Assembly: GCF_052857255.1 (NCBI RefSeq)
Contig: NC_135507.1
Coordinates: 75,511,850 to 75,575,849 of the forward strand
DNA from: Amblyomma americanum
Taxonomy: Eukaryota > Arthropoda > Arachnida > Ixodida > Ixodidae
Reading direction: 5' to 3'
DNA length: 64,000 nucleotides
Part shown: positions 10,954 through 22,047 of the stretch, piece after piece
Position numbering within the stretch: position 1 is the stretch's first letter
Layout: each line of letters starts with the position of its first letter
The notes under the pieces: model-generated
The model's database searches: none
What the model was told of the DNA's origin: nothing
What the model saw: only the letters and a program-made list of their open reading frames with translations
Position numbers and translations under genes: made by a program

Positions 10954-11424
10954 AAGAAGGTTAAAGGCGTCATCTGCGATGCCTTTGAGCACGTGACCTA
11001 CTTTGTCGCACTCTGACATAGTGGCGTCGACTTTCATGCAAAGAGCTAATATGTCCTGAATGTATGATACATAGGACTCTGTGGACGTTTGTGCACGGCA
11101 TGCGAGCTCCTTCTTCGCAGCGAGCTGACGCCCGAATGGCTTACCAAACAGGTCACAAAGCTTGCGCTTGCAGAGATCCCAGCTGGTGAGTTCATCCTCG
11201 TGGGTCTCGAACCATACCCTGGCAGTGCCCGTCAGGTAGAAGATGACGTTGGCCAACTTTAGGGTCGGGTCCCACCTGTTGTGTGTGCTCACGCGCTCGT
11301 ACATTGCGAGCCAGTCCTCCACGTCGACGCCGTCCTTTCCGTTGAAGGTCCCAGGATCTCTCGGATGGGCAATGATGAACGCCGGGTTGGCGGACGCCGA
11401 CGGAGCGGCCCCTTCGCTGGTCAT
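10954..11424 (-). mobile_element. Ty3/gypsy family 1 gag, N-terminal part
   Basis: Starting at the ATG 11424-11422, the frame encodes a retrotransposon capsid-like protein. It contains the typical FNGKDGVDVEDWLAMYE and LTGTARVWFETHEDELTSW segments. It ends about 155 residues in, at the LTR fragment junction. No zinc knuckle remains. Confidence 0.78.
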
Positions 11425-11482
11425 GGTTGAAGAGCCGGCGAGCTGACGACCGCTGCGGAGTTCCGTGCTTGCTGTGGCTGTA

Positions 11483-11500
11483 CCCCGCACCTCACACCAA
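11483..11500 (-). promoter_or_regulatory. Primer-binding-site-like sequence of gypsy family 1
   Basis: On the minus strand TGGTGTGAGGTGCGGGGT begins three bases inside the LTR. It starts TGG, as expected for complementarity to a tRNA CCA end, and resembles Leu-tRNA-type primer sites. Confidence 0.5.
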
Positions 11501-11503
11501 TAA

Positions 11504-11726
11504 TGTAACGTGAAGATGTGCACACCAAAAGGGAAAAATATATTTACAGGGAAACAACATACAGCCACGCAGCCGAACAACCGGGCACGCGAAGCCCAGC
11601 CGCAGAAACGCACTTCGTCCTCTTCGCGTTCCAAGCGCGAGCGCACCAAGCACGAGCGTTCCAAGCACAAGCACAACCGTAGCAATATGCTGATTCGCAC
11701 GGTTACAAAGTAATTCGGCAGTGACA
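11504..11726 (-). mobile_element. Ty3/gypsy family 1, complete LTR (223 bp)
   Basis: On the minus strand it begins TGTCACTGCCGAATTACTTT and ends CACGTTACA, so it has TG...CA ends. It contains imperfect repeats of CGCTTGGAACG. The primer-binding-like site follows. The flanks do not show a duplication matching the outer flank at 8861, as expected after rearrangement. Confidence 0.78.
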
Positions 11727-11727
11727 C

Positions 11728-12258
11728 TTAAAGGGGCTGTGAAGGGGGCTCTAATAATGTTGCGGCATGCCTGGGATATTGAATCACGCCGCTTCACGAA
11801 TAGCGTCCAGCAAGGATTTTTTAAAATGCGCTTTGTAGAAGCTGAGTTATCTACAGTTAAAATTTGAATTTCAGCGTATTCGCGCCTTTCCCTCTCCTCT
11901 CGTCACTTTTTGCACGCTGGAAGGTAGGCGCTCCTTCGCCGACCCACTTCTTAGAGCGGAGCTTCCCGACCCGCTGGAGCTAAGCGGCTTATTGGCCGCG
12001 GCAACGGTAGCTGCCTGACGTCTGAAAGAATCTAACCAATATGGCCACCTCTAACCATGTCTATGCAGATGCGGGGAACGGAGGAAGGCGCGAGCATGAA
12101 AAAGTCGCCGGGAAAGGCTCGCCAACTTTGACGCCTGATTGTGGGTCGTCTGCTGCGTGTAGAAGAGTATTATTTGGCTCTGGTTTTCATGGCAACACAG
12201 TGCAGTGATTAAGTGAGTTAATGTCCCCTCCTCGGAAGGCGTTTCAGAGCCCCTTTAA
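11728..12258 (+). mobile_element. TTAA-flanked MITE, family A copy 1
   Basis: The element 11732-12254 (523 bp) lies between TTAA tetramers at 11728-11731 and 12255-12258. The ends are AGGGGCTGTGAA and, in inverse, AGGGGCTCTGAA. It has no coding capacity. An inverted-orientation copy of 519 bp lies at 36610-37128. TTAA targets suggest piggyBac-type mobilisation, an inference from the target only. It starts one base beyond the gypsy LTR. Confidence 0.85.
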
Positions 12259-12938
12259 CACTGCTTAAGTGTGAAAAGGCCAAAGCGCGCCCGCTCACGT
12301 AGTGAACGCAGTCGTCCACTCTCTATGCATAGAACACGATCCCACACAAACGCCCGATATGACTACTTGCGGTGAACCGAGGTGGCAGAAGCCTCGCTTA
12401 CATAAACCCGACAGCGGCGGGTCGAGTTAGGGGATCGAGTTGAGCAAGGTCAGCCCACCTCGACGACTGCGCGTTTACATGAACTCGATTTTAGCGAGTC
12501 GAGACCGGTTCAACTGCAGCGACACCAAGCATCGAGCAGGCAACGGGAGAGGGTAGTGGCAGCCTCCAAGGTAGCGGCACGGTATCTCTGTCTCGAAGGC
12601 ATGATGGCGCAAGCGAAGAACAGGTTCGCATTCATCATCTCCCCTCCCACTAGCCCGACTATTCGACTCGATCCGGTTTACATGCTATCTGCCGTTCGGG
12701 TCGAGCGAGTCAACCCACACCCTGCAGCGGAGTTGACTGGACTCTCTCTTTAGACGCAGTCTCCGCCCTACCGCGCTCCCATGCTCCACTAGGCCGCATC
12801 AGGTTGTTTGGGATGCGCCGACCGTTTGCATGAGGACGTACGCCACCTTCTAAGGTGAAAGCCTTTGATGGGTCATCGTTGTCCGTCCGTCCGCGAACCC
12901 GGCCACACTATGACGTCATGCATCAATAGCATAACTGC
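12259..12938. other. M13 intron, unassigned
   Basis: It contains loosely palindromic GGGTCGAGTT/GACTCGATCC motifs near 12418-12440 and 12660-12680. These might be ends of a degraded DNA element. No coding signal is seen. Confidence 0.35.
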
Positions 12939-13991
12939 TGTGACGTTCCTTGTGTGTGCTACGAGGGTCCGCGTTCGACGGCGCGGCGTAGACGGAGCCC
13001 CCAGTGGCGGCGAAAGCACAACCGGACCCCCTTACATGTTTCTACTGTATATGGCTACAAGCAACTTGAGTGGGATTGCTTTCGGGCCTGCCGCCGTGGA
13101 CCGTACGGAGACGACCCAGGTGACAGCGGCATCATCAATTACCGAGCCATACTCGTTGAGAGTGAACGACCAGAACGAAGGGGTTTAAGCACAACCGGCC
13201 CCCCTTTCCATAGTGTCGGCACAAGTCGAACGCCGCCGCCGCCGCCGCCGCCGACGCGGGGAGATGGGCGTTATCTTCCCCAATTGCCGTGGCCGTCCTA
13301 GGGACAAGGGGGCCTCGTTTCGGCGGGCCTGGCCCCGTGGCAAGACGGCGGGCATCATCAATCAACCCTTCCGAGCACATCCCAGGACAAGGGACCACTT
13401 TCCCGACCTTTTAGTGACCTCGCGTTCCGGCCTTGAGTGGCGAGTGTCATTTGAGGGAGAACGGAGGTCGGCGACCCGCGGGAACCGTCAACCAGCCAGA
13501 GCGCGCCTTACCACAGCCGACGCTACCTCGACGACAACCTTCTTTCCCTCGGACTCAACACGTGAGGGGGGCGAGACCATAAGTGCGGTGGTGTGTTTGT
13601 GCGCCCAAGTGAAAGCCCTAGGCCCCCCCCCCCTACTCCGGTGTGGGCGTCCTCACCTTAGGGAGTGTGGGGATAAGAGGATATAAAAATCGACAAGGAG
13701 TACCGAAGAAAAAACGCTCAGGACGACATCGTTCGCCAAGGGGGCCTTCAGCGCCGAAGCCCGACGGCGTGCAGCTTCTGCCAGCAACCGTTCGAGCTCA
13801 ACTCCGGAGCCCCTCCACCGTCCCCATGAAGTCGTCGGCACGTAAGCTCGGACGACCCAGCCTCTGATGTATAATCATAATCATGTGTAATTATTGAATA
13901 TATCTATTTGTTTAAACTGAGCCATACGGTGTCTCTTTGCCTCTCCGTCCCGTGTGGACCTGCGCATTATGGGGGGGGGGGGGTCATCACA
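12939..13991 (+). mobile_element. Gypsy family 2, 5' LTR (1053 bp)
   Basis: It begins TGTGACGTTCC and ends GGGTCATCACA. It is nearly identical to 22594-23631 and to the inverse of 16313-17355. Length differences lie mainly in a (CCG)n run (13232-13255) and C/G homopolymers. The close match of the LTRs implies recent insertion. Confidence 0.9.
13682..13688 (+). promoter_or_regulatory. Putative TATA box of the gypsy family 2 LTR
   Basis: TATAAAA follows GGGGATAAGAGGA and recurs in the other LTR copies. It is a plausible U3 promoter; activity is not shown. Confidence 0.4.
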
Positions 13992-13992
13992 C

Positions 13993-14010
13993 TGGTGTCA
14001 GAAGTGGGGT
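13993..14010 (+). promoter_or_regulatory. Primer binding site (tRNA-Leu type)
   Basis: TGGTGTCAGAAGTGGGGT starts one base after the 5' LTR. TGGTGTCAGAAGTGG is the classic Leu-tRNA-primed gypsy site. Confidence 0.75.
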
Positions 14011-14150
14011 CTCAAAAGCAAATGTCCTCTGAATGCTGCGACATTCATGACTTCAAAATTGTAATCAAAAGGGAATCACGGGACTGATTGTGGGAATTTT
14101 ACCCCCATTTGAGAGGCTTGAGGCACCGGAGGGCTTGAGCGAAAAAAAAA

Positions 14151-14402
14151 ATGTCTGTATCTGAGGGAGCTCCCACTCCACAGCCGTCGCTCGGAGCAAG
14201 CATGCTGGCATTAGGAAGCGTCATTCCGACGTTTACGGGAGATAAGACAGGGGTTCCAATCTGCGATTTTTTTTCCATGCTAGAAGAGATTGGGAAAATG
14301 GGGGGATGGTCCGATGCTCAAATGCTGGGAATGGCGAGGTGTAAGATGGCAGGAGCTGCTCATGATTTTGCATGGCGAGACGAAAAAGTAAAATGGTGGT
14401 GG
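14151..14402 (+). mobile_element. Gypsy family 2 gag, 5' part
   Basis: ATG at 14151 opens a gag frame (IPTFTGDKTGVPICDFFSML, typical capsid N-terminus). It is cut after RDEKVK by the antisense LINE and continues at about 15088. Confidence 0.75.
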
Positions 14403-15087
14403 TAGTGGTTTTATTAAACATAATAGTAAAAAGGAAGGAAAAGATTTTTGCTAGCCCCGGCATCTGCCATCGATACTGAAGCACCTGAGCTGGGACAGCG
14501 GAAATAAAGGACAGCAGGCAGAATGGAGAAATGAAATGAAAGAGGTGAGGGGACAGGAATAGAGGACAGGGGAAGAAGTAATATGTACAAACTATTTACA
14601 CAATAAGTAATATGTCCAGGTTGTGCGCGTGATTAGTTCAGTTTAGAGGAATTAAATCACACACGCGCACAGAACTGTGTAGGTTACAACTGGAGTGGGG
14701 CGTCCAGTTATTAATCGTTCAAGGTAGAACTCGCGGAGCGTTCGGTCACTGCGTGTAACTACCTGACGGCGAACAGACGGGACGTCAAGCCCGTGTGTTC
14801 GAGGAATGCACAGAGGCTCACCAAAGTTCGCTCACGAGTGCGCGCACTGCCCTGCGGCCACAATAGCGTCTTGATGGAGTCTGGTAGTATGCCCTGCGCC
14901 CTATAGGCCGCGAGCATATCGCGACGAGCATCGGCGAACGCGGAGCAGCGAAGGAGCAGATGTTCTAGTGTTTCCACTGCACCGCATCCGTCACACACAT
15001 CACACATCGCGATTCCGTGCCGCACCCGTCGTTCCCCGGGCCACACGCAGCCAATGCGCGCGCGGAGGATCATTGCACGTTGCGACC
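14403..15087 (-). mobile_element. 5'-truncated LINE inserted in gag
   Basis: The minus-strand frame 14759-15073 encodes the C-terminal zinc motif of a LINE ORF2 (CDVCDGCGAVETLEHLLLRC). A 3' UTR of about 350 bp follows, shared with 7160-7402. Reverse transcriptase is absent. The flanking gag frames point toward each other, so it inserted after the gypsy element. A short GTAA occurs at both borders but the duplication is not certain. Confidence 0.8.
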
Positions 15088-15796
15088 GTGTAAGTGCGCC
15101 ACAAAATCATTTGCGGAATTTAAGAAGCTCGCGTTTGAGCATTTCGACACTGAACCACGTCACGTGCGGGTACAGAGGTTCCGTGACGCCGGACAGATGG
15201 TAGGGGAGGACGTGCGAACGTTTGCGTCGCGGCTTCAGCGCCTAGCACGCGATACGTTAAGCAGGGAGGAGGAAGGATACCAGCTAAAGGAGAAATACGC
15301 GGAGGATCTATTTAAAAAGGAAATGGCCGCTTTGTTCGTGGCTGGTCTGCAAGACCCCGTGCACCGGTTCGTGCTCTCGCGCAAGCCGAGCAATTTCGAC
15401 CAAGCCGTGGCGGCCGCATTGGATGAGGAACGAAATGAGGCGTTAACGACAGCCGCAGCGAGAGTACGCTTCATAGAGAGAGCGGTGCTCAACCCTGAGG
15501 TTGCTCTCTTGACAGAGCGGTTAGATCGCTTAGAACAGCTGCTATCTCAGCAGGTGGAACGCCAGGTTGAAGCGCGCACTCAACAGCGCCCATTCGCTGG
15601 AAACCGGAGACCGCCACAAAGCTACAGGCGCGGTATGCGAGATTTTGAAGAAATCGTATGCTTCGCTTGCCAGGGTCGCGGACACATCGCCAGGTTCTGC
15701 CAAAACGTGCGCCGTGGGGAGCCACAAAGAGAAGTAGGCGAGACACGCCCTAAGCAAGCCTACAGCGGGGCTCCAGGTACCGAGACAAAAAACTAG
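15088..15796 (+). mobile_element. Gypsy family 2 gag, 3' part with CCHC zinc knuckle
   Basis: The frame continues the capsid (KSFAEFKKLAFEHF; VRTFASRLQRLA), ending at the TAG 15794-15796. It has a nucleocapsid knuckle CFACQGRGHIARFC (C-x2-C-x4-H-x4-C). The upstream Met at 15017 lies in LINE sequence and is not a gag start. Confidence 0.85.
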
Positions 15797-15834
15797 ATAG
15801 TCCTCCCCATCCTGAGGAGCATGGGGAGGGAGCA

Positions 15835-16312
15835 GTGGATGATGAGGTGGTGGTAGTTTGTGTGGCCGACGAGGCATGCCCTGTTGTGCGTTGCAAGTTA
15901 AATGGTTGTTGTATGGAATTGTTGATAGATACGGGGTCAAAGGTGACATTGCTTAAGGAGAGCAGTTTTAACACGCTTCGAAGGAAGGGGGACCGCGAGG
16001 TGTTGGAAGCGTCTGGTGGTATGGCAACCAAATTTGTAGGCATAACGGGGGACCCTCTTGGCATAAGTGGACTCTACCGGTTACACTTCTCTCTTGGCGG
16101 AATTGCATTGGAGCACCCCTGCTACGTATGCCCGGACACGGTGTCTCTGCCAAACGGAGTGTCAGGTATATTAGGGCAGGATTTTTTGAGAAAAGGGAAG
16201 GTAGTAGTCTCATTCTCTGAGGAAGAGGTTAATGCGGGCGGCTCAAAAGTTTCGTTTTTGAACAGGAGAGGGGCTGAGATTCGCATTACCGATATTGACA
16301 CCCGTCAAACAG
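15835..16312 (+). mobile_element. Gypsy family 2 aspartic protease
   Basis: Retropepsin with active-site LLIDTGSKVTLL and the C-terminal ILGQDFL flap-side motif. It follows gag after a TAG and about 40 bp, as in gypsy elements. The coding sequence is broken at 16313 by the antisense LTR, so it is no longer joined to RT. Confidence 0.85.
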
Positions 16313-18812
16313 TGTGATGACCCCCCCCCCCATAATACGCAGGTCCACACGGTACGGAGAGGCAAAGAGACACCGTATATGGCTCAGTTTAAACAAACAG
16401 ATATATTCAATAATTACACATGATTATGATTATACATCAGAGGCTGGGGCGTCCGAGCTTACGTGCCGACGACTTCATGGGGACGATGGAGGGGCTCCGG
16501 AGTTGAGCTCGAACGGGTGCTGGCAGAAGCTGCACGCCGTCGGGCTTAGGCGCTGAAGGCCCCCTTGGCGAACGATGTCGTCCTGAGCGTTTTTTCTTCG
16601 GTACTCCTTGTCGATTTTTATATCCTCTTATCCCCACACTCCCTAGGGTGAGGACGCCCACGCCGGAGTGGGGGGGGGGGGCTAGGGCTTTCACTTGGGC
16701 TCACAAACACACCACCGCACTTATGGTCTCGCCCCCCTCACGTGTTGAGTCCGAGGGAAAGAAGGTTGTCGTCGAGGTAGCGTCGGCTGTGGTAAGGCGC
16801 GCTCTGGCTGGTTGACGGTTCCCGCGGGTCACCGACCTCCGTTCTCCCTCAAATGACACTCGCCACTCAAGGCCGGAACGCGAGGTCACTAAAAGGCCGG
16901 GAAAGTGGTCCCTGTTCCTGGGATGTGCTCGGAAGGGTTGATTGATGATGCCCGCCGTCTTGCCACGGGGCCAGGCCCACCGAAACGAGGCTCCTTTGTC
17001 CCCGGGACGGCCACGGCAATTGGGGAAGATAACGCCCGTCTCCCCGCGGCGGCGGCGGCGGCGTTCGACTCGTGCCGACACTATGGAAAGGGGGGCCGGT
17101 TGTGCTTAAACCCCTTCGTTCTGGTCGTTCACTCTCAACGAGTATGGCTCGGTAATTGATGATGCCGCTGTCACCTGGGTCGTCTCCGCGCGGTCCACGG
17201 CGGCAGACCCGAAAGCAATCCCACTCAAGTTGCTTGCAGCCATATACAGTAGAAACATGTAAGGGGGTCCGGTTGTGCTTTCGCCGCCACTGGGGGCTCC
17301 GTCTACGCCGCGCCGTCGAACGCGGACCCTCGTAGCACACACAAGGAACGTCACACTCGCTCACCCTCCAGAAGAATGTTCTCCGAACATTTGAGTCCAT
17401 GCAGCTCCCCTTGTCATTCTGAATCGCCTCGCACAGTGCGTCCTATTTTTCGCTGCACTCAACACCACTGCACAACACCATATGCCTCCGCTGTCATAAC
17501 TGGCGTCTCCAGGGGCAGCACTGATCTTCTTTTACAGATAAACATGAAACTCGGCACCCAAGCCTCTCCTTTCTAGTCCAAACTGGACAAAAATAAATTT
17601 ACCACAGTTACAAAGGAGCTCCCACTTCTAGCACGATCACGGCACAGACAAAAATATAGATAACGAAAGGAAGTAGGGCAGGTTCTGCATGCGCTCCGCA
17701 TGCTCTCCTGTGAAGGTGTTACTTAATGACAGAAAGGTTTAACTACCAACTCCGATAACTTAACACATAAGCACATAGCAATGTTATGAGCTGCGGCATT
17801 ACACAATTCTAACCAGTTCACAACTCCGCTCTGTTTACGCCATTAGTCCGACTTAGCTTTCCGATTTCGCAGCGGATATCGGCCTTCATGAGTCATACTA
17901 AGTAAGTCTGTGACCCTTTGTCTGCTTGGAGACTCGCGAGGGCTCGTGGCAGGAGCCTCTCCTGGCGTTATCTGCGCGGCAACCTCGCGCGCTTCTTCTT
18001 CTAGCAATGCCTGAAGTAAATCCGGTGGCATTCCGGAAGTCACCTCTGGCGCCTGCCGAACAAATGCAGGAGAGGGCGTTTCTTGCGAACTATCTGCGCG
18101 CTCCGCTTCACTTCTGTCCCCATCAAAATCCGCGCTTTCCCTTTCCTCATTTTGTGAATACTGAACCGGTGCCGACTTGAGGCGATTTGCGTGTATCCTT
18201 ATCAAGCGCCGGTTCACGTCTCGGACTCTGAAGTTTACCGGAGAAAGCTTCTCGACAACCTCGCACGGTCCTCTCCACTTCGTCTGGAACTTACGAGCTA
18301 GCCCAATCTGCCTTTGGCAGTTTTCAATGTACAAGCTGTCCCCCACATCAAACGGCGCGTCTCTAGCACTGCGATCGTGCACCTCCTTCCTGCGCTTCGC
18401 CGCTTTCTTTAAGGCCTCCTTTGCGATGTCCCTCGCCACTTGCAAGCGCGATTCTAGCTCAACCTTATAGTCGTCCAGTGAAGCGTATGGGACACGACGG
18501 GGGCCCTCTGGCACTTCACTAGGCTGGTCCGGGTCTCGGCCGTAGATAAGAAAGAATGGCGATTCGCCCGTGCTCTCGTGTGCTGCGGAATTGTAGGCAA
18601 ACATTGCATACGGGAGCCACAAGTCCCAGTCCCGCTGGTCGCGCGAAACAAAATGCGACAGGAACCCGGCCACGGTTTGGTTCAGTCGCTCCACCGCGCC
18701 GTTGTAAGCCGGATGGTACGGTGTTGTCTGCTTCTTAGCGATCTTAAGCAGCTCGCAAACTCTCCTCATTAGCTGCGACACGAAGGTCGTCCTTCCTTGG
18801 TCGGAGCACATT
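16313..18812 (-). mobile_element. Inverted partial copy of gypsy family 2 (integrase-spacer-LTR)
   Basis: This is the reverse complement of about 21140-23631, nearly base for base. The LTR is at 16313-17355, the spacer at 17356-17842, and the integrase C-terminal half ends with the stop at 17843. The outer end at 16313 is the exact LTR terminus. The inner end near 18805 falls inside the integrase core. The simplest reading is antisense insertion of a second copy followed by deletion of its 5' part together with the protease-RT linker of the host copy. Fold-back duplication or misassembly remains possible. Confidence 0.85.
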
Positions 18813-20564
18813 TTGTACGCGTGTGTGCCTTCAGATGTAGAGAGCGGCGCCGTGGGAGTGCTTGAGCCGGTCGACTCTCTCAGCAATGGCCTGAAGGCAG
18901 CCGCGTGCCTCGTGACAGTTAATGACGCCCACAGAGTGCCCCTACGGGTGGTTAACTGTAGCCAGCACCCACTGAGCCTTCCCAAGAACAAAACATTGGC
19001 TTTCTTCACCTCTGCGATAGAGAAACGTGAGCCCGCCGATACGGTACTCGCAACTGTAGAGCATGCTAGTCCTTCGGCTGCTCCAAAGGCGTCGTTCGAT
19101 CTTTCTCACGTAAATTCCAGAAAGAGGGAGGCTCTGGCTGGTTTGCTGAACGACTACTCGGAGGTATTCGCCGGGTCCAACCTGGATTTGGGCTGCTGTG
19201 GCGTTATAAAGCACAGGATAGAAACCGGCACTTCATCGCCCGTTTACCAGCGTGCGTACAGGATTCCTTACTCCCAACGTGAGGAGGTGGAGCGGCAGGT
19301 GCAGGACCTGATTGATCGCGGCATTGTCGAACACTCAAAGTCACCCTGGGGAGCACCAGCGCTATTGGTGGAAAAGCCAGATGGCTCGTATCGATTGGTA
19401 GTGGACTACCGCAAACTAAATGCCGTAACTCGCATCGATCCATACCCCATCCCCAGTATACAGGAGACGCTTTCTCAGCTGGGCTCTGCCAGGTACTTCA
19501 CGGTAGCGGACATGGCAGCGGGATTCTGGCAGATAGCAATGGATCCGGCAGATGCCGAGAAAACGGCATTCAACACGCCTTCAGGGCACTATGAATGGAA
19601 AAGAATGCCGATGGGTCTGGCCAACAGCCCTGCTGTCTGGCAGAGAACCGCTGATGTTATCCTGGCAGGTCTTCTGGGGAGGCTGTGCTTCGTGTATATG
19701 GATGACATAATCATATACAGTGACAGTTTTGAGAACCATTTGCGCGATATTGAGCAGTTTTTGGTGCGACTAAGAGGAGCGGGTCTCAAGCTGAAGCCCT
19801 CTAAGTGCCAATTCCTCAAAAACGAGGTGATATACCTCGGGCACGTTGTTTCAGCTGACGGCATGCGACCGGACCCTGAGAAACTAAGGTGTGTCTCGGA
19901 TTTTCCATCCCCGACTAGCGTCCGCCAGGTCCGGCAGTTTCTCGGCCTGATCGGTTACTACCGAAGGCACATAGAGGAGTTCGCCAAGCTCGCTAAGCCG
20001 CTCACCGCCTTAACAGCCAAAAATGTCGCCTTTCGCTGGGACGAAAACGCGGAGGATGCTTTTGGGGCCCTGAAAAGGAAGCTAATGAGTGCACCACTGT
20101 TGCGCTACCCGGATTTTAATTTGCCCTTCTTTATGGCCACAGATGCGTCAAAGTTCGCAGTTGGTGCCGTGCTATCTCAGGTTATCGAGGGCAAAGAACA
20201 TCCCGTTGCTTTTGCTAGCCGACAGCTGAGCCCCACAGAGCAAAAGTACGGAGCTACGGAAAGGGAGTGCCTCGCCGTTGTCTGGGCAGTAAAGCACTTC
20301 AGATGCTACCTTTACGGCCGCAAATTCAAGCTAGTCACAGACTGCCATCCTCTGAAATGGGTGATGAGTGTCAGGGACCCTAGCTCGCGACTCGCAAGAT
20401 GGAATCTACACCTGCAGGAATACTGCTTTGAAGTGGAGCACAAGTCAGGAAAGACACGTCTGAATGCTGATGCACTCAGCCGCACAGCTGCCGTGGCAGC
20501 TATAGATGAGTTTGTCCCCGTAGTCGACCCCGCCGAATTACGCACAGAGCAGTGCAAATCCTGA
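18813..20564 (+). mobile_element. Gypsy family 2 reverse transcriptase and RNase H
   Basis: An open frame of about 580 codons. A linker (VPSDVESGAVGVLEPVD) comes first. The RT has SPWGAPALLVEKPDGSYR, VDYRKLN and MPMGLANSPAVW, with catalytic YMDDIIIYSD. The RT-RNase H connection includes GLIGYYRRHI. RNase H has ATDASKFAVGAVLSQ, ERECLAVVWAVKHF, TDCHPL and a final NADALSR. The stop at 20562 arises from a one-base shift relative to the integrase frame. The apparent ATG at 18813 lies next to the insert junction and is probably not the native start. Confidence 0.9.
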
Positions 20565-22047
20565 CCTGAAGCGAATAATCGAAAGCTTAGAGGGCGCACC
20601 GTCTCACCCCGAACAGCTAGGTTATTTCATTGGCAAAGACGGCACCCTGTGTCGGCGCACGAGGCCAACCAGGAAAGGGAGACCAGAGAAAACCGCTTGG
20701 GAGAGAGTCGTCATACCTCGGTCGTGGACAGAAAGGGTTCTTCGCGCGTTTCACGATGCGCCATGCGCCGGTCATTTTGGCGTAGCGAAGACACGCAGGC
20801 ATGTGGAGCGTTTGTACTTTTGGAGTGGCATGCGACAGGATGTTAGAGACTACTGTGCGAAGTGTCATTCCTGTCTCGAAAGAAAAACACCCAAGGGACG
20901 AAGACCAGCTCCAATTCAGCCGTTCCCTGAGGTTTCGGCTCCCTTCGAGCGGACAGGTATGGACATAATGGGCCCATTGCCCACGACCACTTCCGGAAAC
21001 AAGTACATTTTAGTATTTGTCGATCACCTTTCAAAATACGCGGAAGCGGTAGCACTCCCAGATCAGAAGGCAGACACGGTTGCAAGAGCATTTGTCGAAC
21101 AGATCGTGCTCCGACATGGACCCCCGAGGCAACTCTTGACAGATCGGGGAACGAACTTCGTGTCGCAGCTAATGAGGAGAGTTTGCGAGCTGCTTAAGAT
21201 CGCTAAGAAGCAGACAACACCGTACCATCCGGTTTGCAACGGCGCGGTGGAGCGACTGAACCAAACCGTGGCCGGGTTCCTGTCGCATTTTGTTTCGCGC
21301 GACCAGCGGGACTGGGACTTGTGGCTCCCGTATGCAATGTTTGCCTACAATTCCGAAGCACAAGAGAGCACGGGCGAATCGCCATTCTTTCTTCTCTACG
21401 GCCGAGACCCGGACCAGCCTAGTGAAGTGCCAGAGGGCCCCCGTCGTGTCCCATACGCTTCACTGGACGACTATAAGGTTGAGCTAGAATCGCGCTTGCA
21501 AGTGGCGAGGGACATCGCAAAGGAGGCCTTAAAGAAAGCGGCGAAGCGCAGGAAGGAGGTGCACGATCGCAGTGCTAGAGACGCGCCGTTTGATGTGGGG
21601 GACAGCTTGTACATTGAAAACTGCCAAAGGCAGATTGGGCTAGCTCGTAAGTTCCAGACGAAGTGGAGAGGACCATGCGAGGTTATCGAGAAGCTTTCTC
21701 CGGTAAACTTCAGAGTCCGAGACGTGAACCGGCGCTTGATAAGGATACACGCAAATCGCCTCAAGTCGGCACCGGTTCAGTATTCACGAAATGAGAAAAG
21801 GGAAAGCGCGGATTTTGATGGGGACAAAAGTGAAGCGGAGCGCGCAGATAGTTCGCAAGAAACGCCCTCTCCTGCATTTGTTCGGCAGGCGCCAGAGGTG
21901 ACGGCCGGAATGCCACCGGATTTACTTCAGGCATTGCTAGAAGAAGAAGAAGCGCGCGAGGTTGCCGCGCAGATAACGCCAGGAGAGGCTCCTGCCACGA
22001 GCCCTCGCGAGTCCCAAAGCAGACAAAGGGGTCACAGACTTACTTAG
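20565..22047 (+). mobile_element. Gypsy family 2 integrase
   Basis: The N-terminal HHCC zinc region (FHDAPCAGHFG ... DYCAKCHSC) reads in frame from about 20545. The catalytic core carries Asp (GMDIMG), Asp (LLTDRGTNF) and Glu (GAVERLNQT). A GPY/F-type module (KWRGPCEVI) follows. A one-base difference near the end gives a premature stop at 22047. The inverted copy keeps a longer tail ending at its own stop (17843). Confidence 0.88.

Noticed and set aside
13213..13686. Arg-rich frame within the gypsy LTR, repeated in the other LTRs
   Set aside because: It is a by-product of (CCG)n and GC-rich LTR sequence; the start lies in U3 and no domain is visible. The repetition follows from LTR identity.
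17926..18772. Plus-strand frames between 17.9 and 18.8 kb
   Set aside because: They are complementary to the inverted integrase copy.
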